Shown: positions 33,640 to 43,238 of the stretch, piece by piece
How the letters are laid out: every line of letters begins with the position of its first letter
Position numbering within the stretch: position 1 is the first letter of the stretch
Assembly (NCBI GenBank): GCA_019163375.1
Contig: JAFLKK010000019.1
Location: forward strand, 308,730 to 372,729
Reading direction: 5' to 3'
DNA: 64,000 nucleotides
Source of the DNA: Paludibacter sp.
GTDB lineage: Bacteria > Bacteroidota > Bacteroidia > Bacteroidales > Paludibacteraceae
Notes under the pieces: generated by a model
What the model was told of the DNA's origin: nothing
Databases searched by the model: none
Seen by the model: the letters and a program-made list of their open reading frames with translations, nothing else
Program-made: the position numbers and the translations under genes

Positions 33640-35700
33640 ATGGATTTTTTGCAACGAACTCCTTTTTTTCGATTGCTGCTACCATTGATATTGGGTATAA
33701 TAGTTTATCAATATGTGGATTTTCAGCAGTGGGGTTTGTATGCAATGTTTTTCCTATCCATAATTCTTTTGGTTCTACCGTTTGTGATTCGTATTCCCAA
33801 ACGGCAATTTCAATTCCGTTGGCTTTTTGGCTTCGGAATTTTTTTGTTTCTATTTGTCCTGATCTATTTTTTGAGTGGTGAGCGTGAAAAAGAGAATGTC
33901 TTTCAACGATTAAATAGTAAGGGTATTTATCGCGTAGAACTTAGTGCTGCTCCTATCGAAAAAGCGAAATCATATCTCTGTAAAGTGGATGTTATTCAGT
34001 GTTTTGACTCAACTGGCTGGGTAACTACTCGCGGAAAAGCAATCTTGTATTTGCAAAAAGATAGTGCTGCTTCAAAGCTTTTGTTTGGCGACAGGTTGAT
34101 GCTTGAAGCTAAATTCTCACCTCCCGAAAGAGCATTAAATCCGGATGGTTTTGATTATGCGGCGTACCTTAAACGTCAGGGTGTGGGTGCAGTTTGCTAT
34201 GTTCCGTCGGGTACTTGGCGTATGACTGACAGAGATAAGGCCTTTTCGATTCAACATCAGGCCGATATTTGTCGGAATTATTTGCTGAATATTTATCGGG
34301 AGTTTCATATTGAAGGCGATGAATTTGCCGTTTTAGCCGCATTGACGCTTGGTTACACCGATGCGTTGCAGCCCGATTTGCGCGCAAGTTACAGCGCGAC
34401 GGGTGCGATGCATATTTTGTCGGTGAGTGGTATGCATGTTGGTGTGGTGTATGTGGTGATGGCATTTTTATTGTCATTTCTGAATAAAAATCAACGTCAG
34501 AAAGTTATTAAAACAATATTTATATCACTGTTTTTGTGGGGGTATGCATTTCTGAGTGGATTATCGCCGGCAGTAGTGAGAGCCACACTCATGTTTTCGT
34601 TTGTGGCTATTGCTACTTGCTTCGAACGGAAATCTCAAATTTACAACACCATTTTCATGTCGGCATTTTTCATGCTGCTGTATAATCCGAATTTTCTGTT
34701 TGATGTTGGCTTTCAACTAAGTTATTCGGCGGTATTAAGTATTATTTTCTTTCAACCCATCATCGGTAAATTATATATTGCGAATAATAAATATTCTAAA
34801 GCTGTTTGGGATTTGTTTTCAGTGTCGTTAGCTGCACAGTTGGGTACTATGCCTTTTACACTTTATTATTTTCAGCAATTTCCCAACTATTTTTTACTGA
34901 CAAATTTTGTAGCTATTCCACTCTCAACTATCGTTATTTACCTGGCAATGGCGTTGTTGATGACTTCTTTTGTGCCGTATTTGTCAGCGGGTGTGGCTTT
35001 TTTACTCAAATGGTCGCTCTGGCTGTTGAATTTTCTGATTGTGTGGGTTCAGAATTTACCTTACTCACTGTCGCATATCTCCCTGGATATACGACAGACT
35101 ATTGTTGTCTTTTTGGCTATTTTTTGTTTCTCGGCCTATTTCTTCTATAAAAAGTTCTCTGCATTGGTCGTTGGATTATCAGCTGTTTTATTGGCGTGCG
35201 TGTTTAATCTGCAAACAAATTATCAAACCATGACATCAAAAAGGATGATTGTGTTTGCCGGACAAAAAAATACGCATGTAAACTTTATTGATCGTAATCG
35301 AAATTATGTATTTACAACAGATTCAGTAGAAATGGAGCGAATTGCAAAAGCATTCTGGCAAAATCAAAAACTTGAGAAGCCGCACTATATCCATCAAAAC
35401 GAATGGTTCTCGGATGGCGTTAGTGGTTTCGCAGGTTCACGAATTCTTATTCTGAGCAACGATTTTCTGAGAAAACAGACCTTTTCTGAACCCCTAAAGT
35501 TAGATTATTTGATAATTGGAAGAGGAATGAAACCCAAAATAGAGCAAGTGTTGGAGTGTTTGCACCCACGTAAAATTATTGTAGATAAAACAATTTCCGA
35601 TTGGTACAGGCAAAGCATAAAGAGGGCTTGCCAATCAAGAAATATTGCTTTTTATTCAGTGGCAGAGGAAGGTGCTTACGTGTTGAATTTTACAGATTAA
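33640..35700 (+). CDS. comEC: ComEC/Rec2 family competence-type membrane protein
   Basis: A 686-residue inner-membrane protein. Three N-terminal TM helices precede the DUF4131/OB-like soluble part (FNPDGFDYAAYLKRQG-type RALNPDGFDYAAYLKRQGVG, residues 165-185). The Competence core then begins with ATGAMHILSVSGMHVGVVYV and a bundle of TM helices, ending in a soluble C-terminal region of about 150 residues. The C-terminal part is shorter than a full metallo-beta-lactamase domain, as is usual in Bacteroidetes. It is expected to move single-stranded DNA across the inner membrane. It is coupled to rpe. Confidence 0.92.
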   Translation: MDFLQRTPFFRLLLPLILGIIVYQYVDFQQWGLYAMFFLSIILLVLPFVIRIPKRQFQFRWLFGFGIFLFLFVLIYFLSGEREKENVFQRLNSKGIYRVELSAAPIEKAKSYLCKVDVIQCFDSTGWVTTRGKAILYLQKDSAASKLLFGDRLMLEAKFSPPERALNPDGFDYAAYLKRQGVGAVCYVPSGTWRMTDRDKAFSIQHQADICRNYLLNIYREFHIEGDEFAVLAALTLGYTDALQPDLRASYSATGAMHILSVSGMHVGVVYVVMAFLLSFLNKNQRQKVIKTIFISLFLWGYAFLSGLSPAVVRATLMFSFVAIATCFERKSQIYNTIFMSAFFMLLYNPNFLFDVGFQLSYSAVLSIIFFQPIIGKLYIANNKYSKAVWDLFSVSLAAQLGTMPFTLYYFQQFPNYFLLTNFVAIPLSTIVIYLAMALLMTSFVPYLSAGVAFLLKWSLWLLNFLIVWVQNLPYSLSHISLDIRQTIVVFLAIFCFSAYFFYKKFSALVVGLSAVLLACVFNLQTNYQTMTSKRMIVFAGQKNTHVNFIDRNRNYVFTTDSVEMERIAKAFWQNQKLEKPHYIHQNEWFSDGVSGFAGSRILILSNDFLRKQTFSEPLKLDYLIIGRGMKPKIEQVLECLHPRKIIVDKTISDWYRQSIKRACQSRNIAFYSVAEEGAYVLNFTD

Positions 35701-35743
35701 CTTTCAAGGGCGGTATATCCACTAAAAATCCTTTTTTTTTTGC

Positions 35744-35751
35744 TACTTTTG
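35744..35751 (+). promoter_or_regulatory. -7 box (TACTTTTG) for nrnA
   Basis: An exact TAnnTTTG match 22 bases before the start codon. Confidence 0.65.
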
Positions 35752-35773
35752 TATTCAAATTAAAACCTGTTGT

Positions 35774-36799
35774 ATGATTTCTAAAATTATTGCCGAGGAT
35801 CTTATCACCAAAGTAAAAAAGGCCATTGATGGCGTTGATAAGATTGTAATTGTAGCTCATGTTGGACCTGATGGCGATGCAATGGGATCGACTTTGGCTT
35901 TGTGGCATTATTTGATGACGATTGAAAAAGAACCTGTGGTGATTGTACCAACGGCTTTTCCTACTTTCTTTAATTGGATGCCGGGTGCAGAGCAAGTATT
36001 GATATATGAAGATAGTAAAGAGAAGGCAGACGAACTTTTTGGGGAAGCTGAACTCATTTTCACGCTCGATTTTAATACGCCAAGCCGTATGGCAAAAATG
36101 GCTGATGCTGTTTTGGCTTCACCTGCTGATAAAATATTGGTAGATCATCATTTACACCCTGCTGATTTTGCAAAAGTTGCTGTTTCTTATCCTCAGATAT
36201 CTTCCACCAGCGAATTGATTTTTAGATTAATTTGCCGAATGGGCGATTTCTCGAAAATAAATCTGGCTTGTGCCGAATGTATTTATACGGGTATGATGAC
36301 TGATACTGGTGGGTTTACCTACAATTCTAATAGTCAGGAAATTTATATCATTATTGCAGAGCTGATAAAATTAGGCGTTGATAAGGATGATTTATACCGC
36401 AAGGTGTTTAATACCTATTCGGCTGATAGATTGCGACTAATGGGTTTTTGCTTGTATGAGAAAATGAAAATTTATCCCGAATATCGTGCCGCATTGATAA
36501 CTGTTTCTGCTGACGAATTAAAACAATTCAACTTTGTAAATGGTGATGCTGAAGGTTTTGTAAATATTCCACTTTCCGTACATGGAGTTGATTTTTCGGT
36601 CTTTATGCGTGAGGATACTGATAAGATAAAAATATCACTTCGTTCGCAAGGAACATTCCCTGCAAACAAAGTAGCTACTGATTTGTTTAACGGCGGAGGT
36701 CACCTCAATGCTGCCGGCGGAGAGAGCTATTTATCATTAGCCGAAACGCAACAGAAATTTGAAGATGCTCTTCCCAATTACAGGGATTTTTTGGAGTAG
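35774..36799 (+). CDS. nrnA: DHH-family bifunctional oligoribonuclease / pAp phosphatase (NrnA-type)
   Basis: A 341-residue DHH-DHHA1 protein that degrades nanoRNA and 3'-phosphoadenosine 5'-phosphate. Metal motifs: VAHVGPDGDAMGSTLALWHY (motif I), LDFNTPSRM (II), ILVDHHLHP (III, DHH) and GMMTDTGGFTYNS (IV). The C-terminal DHHA1 domain ends with FNGGGHLNAAGGES. All residues needed look intact. Monocistronic, with its own promoter. Confidence 0.94.
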   Translation: MISKIIAEDLITKVKKAIDGVDKIVIVAHVGPDGDAMGSTLALWHYLMTIEKEPVVIVPTAFPTFFNWMPGAEQVLIYEDSKEKADELFGEAELIFTLDFNTPSRMAKMADAVLASPADKILVDHHLHPADFAKVAVSYPQISSTSELIFRLICRMGDFSKINLACAECIYTGMMTDTGGFTYNSNSQEIYIIIAELIKLGVDKDDLYRKVFNTYSADRLRLMGFCLYEKMKIYPEYRAALITVSADELKQFNFVNGDAEGFVNIPLSVHGVDFSVFMREDTDKIKISLRSQGTFPANKVATDLFNGGGHLNAAGGESYLSLAETQQKFEDALPNYRDFLE

Positions 36800-36856
36800 A
36801 AGTAACGTAATAATAAAAAATAAGTAACCTAATCCTCAGGGTTAGGTGTTGAGAAT

Positions 36857-38062
36857 ATGAAATACTTAATAATACTTGGCGATGGTATGGCGGATGAGCC
36901 GATGGCATCGCTTGGAAACAAAACCTGTCTGCAGGTTGCCAATATACCCAATATCGACAAAGTTGCGGCTTTGGGACGAAATGGAATGTTAGATACTATT
37001 CCTGTTGGTTTCGCTCCCGGCAGTGAAATCGCGAATCTTACTGTACTTGGGTACGATGTTAACAAAGTTTTTGAAGGACGTGGTTCGTTGGAAGCGGCGA
37101 GTATGGGTGTGGCTATCGAGCCGAACGAGATGGCCATGCGTTGCAACCTGATTTGCATAGCGGATAAAAAAATAAAGAATCACTCAGCGGGACACATCAG
37201 CAATGAAGAGGCCACAGAGTTGATTCTTTTTTTGGAAAAAGAATTGGGTACTGATCTGGTGAGTTTTTATCCGGGGGTTTCGTACCGTCACTTGTTTAAA
37301 TTGAAAGGTGGAAATAAACATCTGAAATGCACTCCTCCTCACGATGTACCCGGAACTCCGTTTGCCGATGTGATGATACAGGCTGAGAGTGCTGAAGCAC
37401 AAGCCACCGCTGATTTATTGAATGAACTGACATTGCGTTCACAAGCTTTGTTGGAAAACCATCCGGTGAATATGAAACGTGCAGCTGCAGGTAAAGATAA
37501 AGCAAATAGTATTTGGTTGTGGTCGCCGGGTTATAAGCCGGAGATGAAAACCTTATTGGAAACCTATAATTTGAAAAGCGGAGCCGTGATTTCGGCTGTC
37601 GATTTGATTAAGGGAATTGGTGTTTATGCCGGGCTGGATGTGATTGAAGTGGAAGGTGCCACCGGTCTTTACGACACGAATTACGAAGGAAAAGCTCAAG
37701 CAGCCATTGATGCGTTACGTCAAAAAGATTTTGTATATTTGCATATTGAGGCAAGTGATGAGGCTGGTCACGAGGGTGATGCAGCATTGAAAATAAAAAC
37801 AATAGAGTACCTGGATGCTCGAGTGGTGAAGCCAATTTTGGAGGAAGTCTCAACTTGGGATGAACCGGTAACTATCGCCATTTTGCCAGATCATCCAACA
37901 CCTTGTGCTATTAAAACGCACACTATTTCTCCAATTCCGTTTATTATTTATCGACCAGGCGAAAGTGCTGATGATGTGATGGTTTACGATGAATTTGCTC
38001 AACAAACAGGTAGTTACGGTTTGTTGAAAGGTGCAGAATTTATGCACGAGTTGATTAAATAA
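36857..38062 (+). CDS. apgM: ApgM-type cofactor-independent phosphoglycerate mutase family protein, probable homoserine kinase
   Basis: A 401-residue alkaline-phosphatase superfamily protein: MKYLIILGDGMADEP, the PVGFAPGSEIANLTVLGYDV block, and the metal-binding HIEASDEAGHEGDA and ILPDHPTP. By sequence it is an archaeal-type phosphoglycerate mutase. In Bacteroides, relatives lie beside threonine genes and a member from B. thetaiotaomicron has been assigned homoserine kinase activity (as I recall from genetic work on amino-acid gaps). Here thrC follows after one small gene, which favours the homoserine kinase role. Confidence 0.85.
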   Translation: MKYLIILGDGMADEPMASLGNKTCLQVANIPNIDKVAALGRNGMLDTIPVGFAPGSEIANLTVLGYDVNKVFEGRGSLEAASMGVAIEPNEMAMRCNLICIADKKIKNHSAGHISNEEATELILFLEKELGTDLVSFYPGVSYRHLFKLKGGNKHLKCTPPHDVPGTPFADVMIQAESAEAQATADLLNELTLRSQALLENHPVNMKRAAAGKDKANSIWLWSPGYKPEMKTLLETYNLKSGAVISAVDLIKGIGVYAGLDVIEVEGATGLYDTNYEGKAQAAIDALRQKDFVYLHIEASDEAGHEGDAALKIKTIEYLDARVVKPILEEVSTWDEPVTIAILPDHPTPCAIKTHTISPIPFIIYRPGESADDVMVYDEFAQQTGSYGLLKGAEFMHELIK

Positions 38063-38118
38063 TTTCCCGATCTGTTTACAATTAATTTCCTAGAATATGA
38101 ACCTTATTAAGATGTACT

Positions 38119-38379
38119 ATGAGTCACAAAAACAAATTCTGCCAAAGTTGCGGAATGCCAATGAAAAAAGATACCGAGGGAAGTGGTAGAAATGCAGATG
38201 GAACACGCAATTATTTGTATTGCAGTTATTGCTATCAATACGGAAGTTTCCTTTTTAAAGGAACTGTAGAAGAAATGCAAGAGTTTTGCCAGGTTAAAAT
38301 GATGGAACAAGGAATGCCGAAGTTTTTAGCATGGCTTTTTACACGAAATATGAAGCGCTTAGAACGCTGGAAACAATAA
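38119..38379 (+). CDS. Small zinc-ribbon protein
   Basis: An 86-residue protein with two Cys pairs, KFCQSCGMPMKKD and YLYCSYCYQYG, forming a zinc ribbon, then a helical tail (TVEEMQEFCQVKMMEQGMP). It matches the small putative zinc-ribbon family found across bacteria (as in PF12674). It lies between apgM and thrC and is probably co-transcribed, but there is no evident link to threonine synthesis. Confidence 0.8.
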   Translation: MSHKNKFCQSCGMPMKKDTEGSGRNADGTRNYLYCSYCYQYGSFLFKGTVEEMQEFCQVKMMEQGMPKFLAWLFTRNMKRLERWKQ

Positions 38380-38418
38380 ATTTGCCGTATTGGAAAAGAT
38401 AGGGCTTTAAAGAAAATC

Positions 38419-39720
38419 ATGAAATATTACAGTACCAATAAAAAAGTGGAGGGCGTTAGTTTAGAGGACGCGGTAGTAAAGGGATTGGCCGAAGATAAAG
38501 GCTTGTTTATGCCCAACAGTATCAAAGCATTACCACAGACGTTTTTCGATACAATTGAAACCTTGTCGTTTCAGGAAATTGCTTACACAGTGGGCGATGC
38601 ATTTTTTGGCGAAGATGTGGAAGCTGAAGCGTTGAAGAAGATTGTTTACGAAACGCTGAATTTTGATACGCCAATTGTACCTGTTGCGGATAATATTTAC
38701 AGCTTAGAACTGTATCATGGACCGACTTTGGCTTTCAAAGATGTTGGTGGACGCTTTATGTCTCGTTTGTTGGGTTATTTTATTCAAAAACAAGCTAAAA
38801 CAAAAGTAAATGTACTTGTTGCAACTTCCGGTGATACGGGTAGTGCAGTGGCAAATGGTTTTCTGGGCGTAGAAGGCATTCATGTATACGTGCTTTATCC
38901 AAAAGGATTGGTGAGCCCGATTCAGGAGTGTCAGTTTACTACTCTTGGTCAGAATATTACTGCTCTGGAAGTAGATGGTACCTTCGACGATTGTCAGGCT
39001 TTGGTGAAATCTGCTTTTATGGATGCAGAGTTGAATGCGCACATGAAGCTCACTTCGGCTAATTCAATTAATGTAGCACGCTTTTTACCGCAATCGTTCT
39101 ATTATTTTTATGCTTATGCTCAACTGAAAAAGTTGAATAAAAATAAGGAAGTGGTTATGTGTGTTCCAAGTGGAAATTTTGGTAATATCACTGCCGGACT
39201 TTTTGCAAAACGAATGGGCTTGCCTATTAAACGATTTATTGCTGCAAATAATCGCAACGATATTTTCCTGCAATATTTACAAACAGGCCAATACAATCCT
39301 CGTCCATCTATTTCAACAATCGCTAACGCAATGGATGTGGGTGATCCAAGTAATTTTGCACGTGTGCTCGATTTATACGAAAACTCCCACGAGGCAATTA
39401 AAGCCGAGATTAGTGGTGTAAGTTATGATGATGAGCAAATTGCAGTCGCTCTGAAGACTTGTTTTGAAGAAACTGACTATCTGCTCGATCCACATGGAGC
39501 GTGCGGTTATCAGGCTTTAAAAGATGGTTTGCGTTTGAATGAAACCGGTGTGTTCCTCGAAACAGCACATCCGGCTAAGTTCCTCGAAACGGTTGAGCGT
39601 ATCATTGGTCAAAAAGTAGATATTCCTCAGAAATTGCAAGAGTTTATGAAAGGCGAGAAGCAAAGTCTTGAATTATCGAAAGATTTTGCCGGCTTCAAAA
39701 AATACCTGTTGAGTCTTTAA
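38419..39720 (+). CDS. thrC: Threonine synthase
   Basis: A 433-residue PLP enzyme converting O-phosphohomoserine to threonine. The PLP lysine is in YHGPTLAFKDVGGRFM; the phosphate-binding loop is VATSGDTGSAVANGFLGV; the N-terminus MKYYSTNKKVEGVSLEDAV is typical of the class II (yeast/E. coli-like) form. It is the last gene of the apgM-Zn-ribbon-thrC set; thrA and hom are not in the window. A terminator follows. Confidence 0.96.
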   Translation: MKYYSTNKKVEGVSLEDAVVKGLAEDKGLFMPNSIKALPQTFFDTIETLSFQEIAYTVGDAFFGEDVEAEALKKIVYETLNFDTPIVPVADNIYSLELYHGPTLAFKDVGGRFMSRLLGYFIQKQAKTKVNVLVATSGDTGSAVANGFLGVEGIHVYVLYPKGLVSPIQECQFTTLGQNITALEVDGTFDDCQALVKSAFMDAELNAHMKLTSANSINVARFLPQSFYYFYAYAQLKKLNKNKEVVMCVPSGNFGNITAGLFAKRMGLPIKRFIAANNRNDIFLQYLQTGQYNPRPSISTIANAMDVGDPSNFARVLDLYENSHEAIKAEISGVSYDDEQIAVALKTCFEETDYLLDPHGACGYQALKDGLRLNETGVFLETAHPAKFLETVERIIGQKVDIPQKLQEFMKGEKQSLELSKDFAGFKKYLLSL

Positions 39721-39744
39721 TTATAGCTCAGATATAGAACAAAA

Positions 39745-39776
39745 AAAATACGATGTTTTCACATCGTATTTTTTTA
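39745..39776. terminator. Bidirectional terminator between thrC and rplT
   Basis: AATACGATGT-TTTC-ACATCGTATT with A/T tracts on both sides, located between two convergent genes. Confidence 0.85.
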
Positions 39777-39826
39777 TCAAATTGTTTTTGTTTCTAATAA
39801 ACAAAATCAGACGAGGGTTAAATGTC

Positions 39827-40177
39827 TTAAGCGTTTTTCGCTTTTGTTACAATAGCTTTGAAAGCTTCAGGGTGGTTCATAGCTAAATCAGCTAATACTT
39901 TGCGGTTCATTTCGATACCGGCTTTGTGTAAAGCACCCATTAATTTCGAGTACGACATACCTTCTAAACGTGCGGCAGCGTTGATACGTTGAATCCACAA
40001 GCCACGGAATGTGCGTTTTTTGTTTTTACGGTCACGGTAAGCATATTGCAAACCTTTTTCCCATGTATTTTTTGCTACGGTCCACACATTGCGGCGACCT
40101 CCAAAATAACCTCTTGTGAGGCTTAAAATTCTTTTTCTTCTTTTACGTGAAGCGACGTGGTTTACTGATCTTGGCAT
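39827..40177 (-). CDS. rplT: 50S ribosomal protein bL20
   Basis: The start is moved to the ATG at 40177, giving [20 protein letters not shown] and 116 residues, the normal length for bL20; the track start adds ten residues. It contains [20 protein letters not shown] and [20 protein letters not shown]. It binds 23S rRNA early in 50S assembly. Last gene of infC-rpmI-rplT. Confidence 0.98.
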   Translation of the reverse strand: MPRSVNHVASRKRRKRILSLTRGYFGGRRNVWTVAKNTWEKGLQYAYRDRKNKKRTFRGLWIQRINAAARLEGMSYSKLMGALHKAGIEMNRKVLADLAMNHPEAFKAIVTKAKNA

Positions 40178-40283
40178 AATTAAATGATTTGTGAATGTTA
40201 GCGTCACATTTTATTGTGAACTTGAGGCTAAGGCATTCGAATTTAGACTGAGAAAATGTGTTTGGAAAAGTACAAAAAGACTA

Positions 40284-40481
40284 TTATCTCAAACAAAGCA
40301 TTGCTTTAACGTTGTTCATGTCTGTCTTGTGAACAAGAGCAGTGTGAGTCAAGTTACGTTTTTGCTTTGTTGTCTTTTTAGTCAAAATGTGGCTTTTAAA
40401 AGCATGTTTTCTTTTGATCTTTCCTGTTCCGGTAAGGGCGAACCTTTTTTTAGCACCGGAGTTAGTTTTCATTTTTGGCAT
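40284..40481 (-). CDS. rpmI: 50S ribosomal protein bL35
   Basis: A 65-residue basic protein, [20 protein letters not shown] with [20 protein letters not shown], full length for bL35. It lies between infC and rplT in the standard order. Confidence 0.98.
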   Translation of the reverse strand: MPKMKTNSGAKKRFALTGTGKIKRKHAFKSHILTKKTTKQKRNLTHTALVHKTDMNNVKAMLCLR

Positions 40482-40520
40482 TGTTACTATATTTTAGTTG
40501 TAAAAATCCGAGTTTAATGA

Positions 40521-41081
40521 CTATTTGCTTTTTTGTTTAGGCGACATCATGATAATCATGCGCTTACCTTCTAATTTTGGCAATTGGTCTACTTTAGCAT
40601 ATTCTTCCAGTTCATTTGCAAAACGAAGGAGTAAAATTTCTCCTTGTTCTTTAAAAAGGATAGAACGTCCTTTGAAAAATACATATGCTTTCAGCTTGCA
40701 ACCTTCTTTCAAAAATCCGATTGCGTGTTTAAGTTTGAAATTGTAATCGTGTTCATCTGTTTGTGGACCGAAACGAATTTCTTTCAAGATAACTTTGGCT
40801 GTTTTAGCTTTAGCTTCTTTCTCACGTTTTTTTAGTTGGTACAAAAACTTTTGATAATCCACAATTCTACAAACCGGCGGTTCCGCATTTGGTGAAATTT
40901 CTACCAAATCCAATTCGAGTTGATCTGCAAGACGAATGGCTTCCTCGTACGAGAAAACGCCTTGTTCTACATTATCACCTACTAAACGAACTTCTTTTAG
41001 ACCCTTGATCTTTTCGTTTATCCGGTTGGGTTGTTCTTTCACCCGTCCTCGTTGAGGCCTGATGGTTAATTGCTTAGCTAT
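40521..41081 (-). CDS. infC: Translation initiation factor IF-3, apparent ATA start
   Basis: IF-3 N and C domains are intact ([60 protein letters not shown]). The track begins at GTG 41042, but the frame stays open upstream to ATA at 41081-41079. This codon sits nine bases after a strong Shine-Dalgarno (AAGGAGG, complement of 41091-41097) and gives an N-terminus [20 protein letters not shown] that resembles other Bacteroidetes IF-3. E. coli infC uses AUU and thereby autoregulates, since IF-3 rejects non-standard starts; the same logic is inferred here. A TATATTTG promoter lies at 41150-41143. Confidence 0.9.
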   Translation of the reverse strand: MAKQLTIRPQRGRVKEQPNRINEKIKGLKEVRLVGDNVEQGVFSYEEAIRLADQLELDLVEISPNAEPPVCRIVDYQKFLYQLKKREKEAKAKTAKVILKEIRFGPQTDEHDYNFKLKHAIGFLKEGCKLKAYVFFKGRSILFKEQGEILLLRFANELEEYAKVDQLPKLEGKRMIIMMSPKQKSK

Positions 41082-41090
41082 TGTTTGTTT

Positions 41091-41097
41091 CCTCCTT
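41091..41097 (-). promoter_or_regulatory. Strong Shine-Dalgarno of infC
   Basis: The minus strand reads AAGGAGG, nine bases before ATA. Most genes in this window have no such site, as is normal in Bacteroidetes, so its presence here points to special control of infC translation. Confidence 0.75.
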
Positions 41098-41142
41098 AAA
41101 TTAAAAAATGTGACTTAAATATTACTTCTCTTTTAGAGCCCG

Positions 41143-41150
41143 CAAATATA
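41143..41150 (-). promoter_or_regulatory. -7 box (TATATTTG) for infC-rpmI-rplT
   Basis: An exact TAnnTTTG match on the minus strand; it gives a leader of about 55 bases. Confidence 0.65.
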
Positions 41151-41240
41151 ATACTTTTTTTTGGATTAGAAACTGTAAAGCGGAATATATTATATGAATC
41201 AATTTACTTGCGGCTGACTAACAGCCATTAGGCTTGCAGA

Positions 41241-42383
41241 TTAGGACTGTAAGTTAAGTAAATATCGTTCCATTCGATCCATTGCCTCCCGAATATTTTC
41301 TATTGAGTTGGCATACGAAAAACGCACAAAGCCTTCGCCGCCAGTGCCAAAGTCTACGCCGGGCGTAATGCCTACATGTGCTTTCTCCAATACGTCGAAG
41401 GCAAACCGGTACGAGTCGTTGGTGAATTTTCGTGCGTCGCAAAAAATATAAAATGCTCCCTGAGGCTCAGTGTAAATGACGAATCCGATTTCTCTCAGGC
41501 GTCTAATCATGAATATTCTTCGTTCGTTGTAAATGTTACGCATCGTCTCTACGTCGGGATTAGCTTCGCGAAGAGCTGTTATGCCTGCCTTTTGAGCTGT
41601 GCTTGGTGCGCAAATAAATAGATTTTGCTGTAATATTTGCAAGGCTCTCATGTGTTTTTTTGGAGCAATTAAATAGCCGAGGCGTAATCCGGTCATGGCA
41701 AAACGTTTGGAAAAACCGTTGACAATAAATGCATTGTCGGTAAATTCCAGAATGGTTGATGGTTTACCTTCGTAGACTAATCCGTGGTAAATCTCGTCCG
41801 ATATAATCGGGATATTTAGTGTTGCCAACTCTTTGTATACTTCGTCGCTTACCAGAGTTCCCGTTGGATTCATGGGCGAATTGACGAAAATGGCTTTTGT
41901 TCGGTCGGTTATTTTGGCTTTTATATCATTTATATTGTACTGAAAGTCGCATTCGGCGTGCAATGGAACGCACACAGGCTCGGCATGACACGCTAAAGCA
42001 AAATTGCGATAGCAGGGATAGCCCGGATTTGACATGATGACCTCGTCGCCCACCTGACATAGAAGCATCAGAGCCATAAGTATGGCAGGGGAGGAGCCGG
42101 ACGTGACAACTATGCACTCAGGGTCTACAATGACATTGTATTCCTGCTTGTAAAATCCGCTAATGGCTTCACGCAGTTGAGGATCGCCCAATGAATGTGT
42201 ATAGTGTGTTGCTCCGTTTTTATGCGCTTCAATAGCGGCTTGGGCAATACATTCGGGCATATCGAAGTCGGGTTCACCCACTTCAAGATGAATAACATCA
42301 ATTCCTTCACGTTGTAATTCGTTAGCTCGTTCAAGCACATCCATTACAATGAAAGAAGTCATACGTTCTATAGTATCGTTCAT
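41241..42383 (-). CDS. Class I/II PLP-dependent aminotransferase
   Basis: The start is placed at 42383 (MNDTIERMTSFIVMDVLERA, 380 residues), because the extra 26 residues of the track are unlike the family. Fold type I features: IHLEVGEPDFDMPECIAQAA, VTSGSSPAILMALMLLCQVG, VNSPMNPTGTLVSDEVYKEL, DEIYHGLVY, and the PLP lysine in FIVNGFSKRFAMTGLRLGYL. It ends with GGEGFVRFSYANSIENIREA. It is probably an aspartate or alanine-type aminotransferase; substrate choice cannot be set from the sequence. Confidence 0.9.
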   Translation of the reverse strand: MNDTIERMTSFIVMDVLERANELQREGIDVIHLEVGEPDFDMPECIAQAAIEAHKNGATHYTHSLGDPQLREAISGFYKQEYNVIVDPECIVVTSGSSPAILMALMLLCQVGDEVIMSNPGYPCYRNFALACHAEPVCVPLHAECDFQYNINDIKAKITDRTKAIFVNSPMNPTGTLVSDEVYKELATLNIPIISDEIYHGLVYEGKPSTILEFTDNAFIVNGFSKRFAMTGLRLGYLIAPKKHMRALQILQQNLFICAPSTAQKAGITALREANPDVETMRNIYNERRIFMIRRLREIGFVIYTEPQGAFYIFCDARKFTNDSYRFAFDVLEKAHVGITPGVDFGTGGEGFVRFSYANSIENIREAMDRMERYLLNLQS

Positions 42384-42549
42384 TATGACATTTTTTAGAG
42401 CTGCAAAAGTACTTAATTTTACATATTCCAACCGCATTTTAATCTCATTATTATTGCTCAAAAGTCTTTCTCTAATAAGTATTTGTCCTAAATAAAACTA
42501 ATTAGTTGTTTTTTGTAATTCAGATATTGCGCATTTCTAAAAAAAGCAC

Positions 42550-42557
42550 TACTTTTG
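42550..42557 (+). promoter_or_regulatory. -7 box (TACTTTTG) for rplY-pth
   Basis: An exact TAnnTTTG match about 100 bases before the rplY start. Confidence 0.6.
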
Positions 42558-42654
42558 TACCACTTTTTTGAAAAAGAAAGTGTGATGGGAAATTAAGCGA
42601 CTAATCACTTAAATATAAAACGCTTAAATTTTGAGTAACACATAAATAAACAGA

Positions 42655-43230
42655 ATGAAAACATTTGAATTGAACGGTACAGCAAGAACTGGCCTTGGAA
42701 AAAAAGCAACAAAAGCTGATCGCGTATCTGAAAACGTACCTTGCGTACTTTACGGTGTAGCTGACAATGTACACTTTACAGCTACTAAAAGTGACTTGCG
42801 TAAATTAATTTATACTCCTGAAGTATTTATTGTAGATTTGACTATTGATGGCAACAAATCAAAAGCTATCATGAAAGCATTGCAATTTCACCCGGTAACT
42901 GACAATGTATTGCATATTGACTTTTATCAGGTAACAGAAACTAAACCAGTAGTGGTTGAAATTCCTGTTAAACTTGAAGGATTGGCCGAAGGTGTGAAAG
43001 CCGGGGGTAAATTGGCATTAGAAATGCGTAAATTGAAAGTTAAAGGTCTTTATACTCAACTTCCAGAAAATATTGTTATCGATGTTACTGAGCTAGGATT
43101 AGGAAAATCTATCCAGGTTGCTAAAGTATCTGTTGATAAATTAGAAATTTTAAATGCAAAAAATGCTGTTGTTTGTCAAGTTAAATTGACTAGAGCTGCA
43201 CGTGGTGCTGCTGCAGCTGCAGGAAAATAA
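42655..43230 (+). CDS. rplY: 50S ribosomal protein bL25, Ctc (two-domain) form
   Basis: A 191-residue protein with an N-terminal L25 domain binding 5S rRNA (MKTFELNGTARTGLGKKATK, VPCVLYGVADNVHF) and the C-terminal beta TL5/Ctc domain (IPVKLEGLAEGVKAGGKLAL), ending in an Ala/Gly tail. It is followed eight bases later by pth, a very common pairing. Confidence 0.97.
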   Translation: MKTFELNGTARTGLGKKATKADRVSENVPCVLYGVADNVHFTATKSDLRKLIYTPEVFIVDLTIDGNKSKAIMKALQFHPVTDNVLHIDFYQVTETKPVVVEIPVKLEGLAEGVKAGGKLALEMRKLKVKGLYTQLPENIVIDVTELGLGKSIQVAKVSVDKLEILNAKNAVVCQVKLTRAARGAAAAAGK

Positions 43231-43238
43231 ATTGAAAC

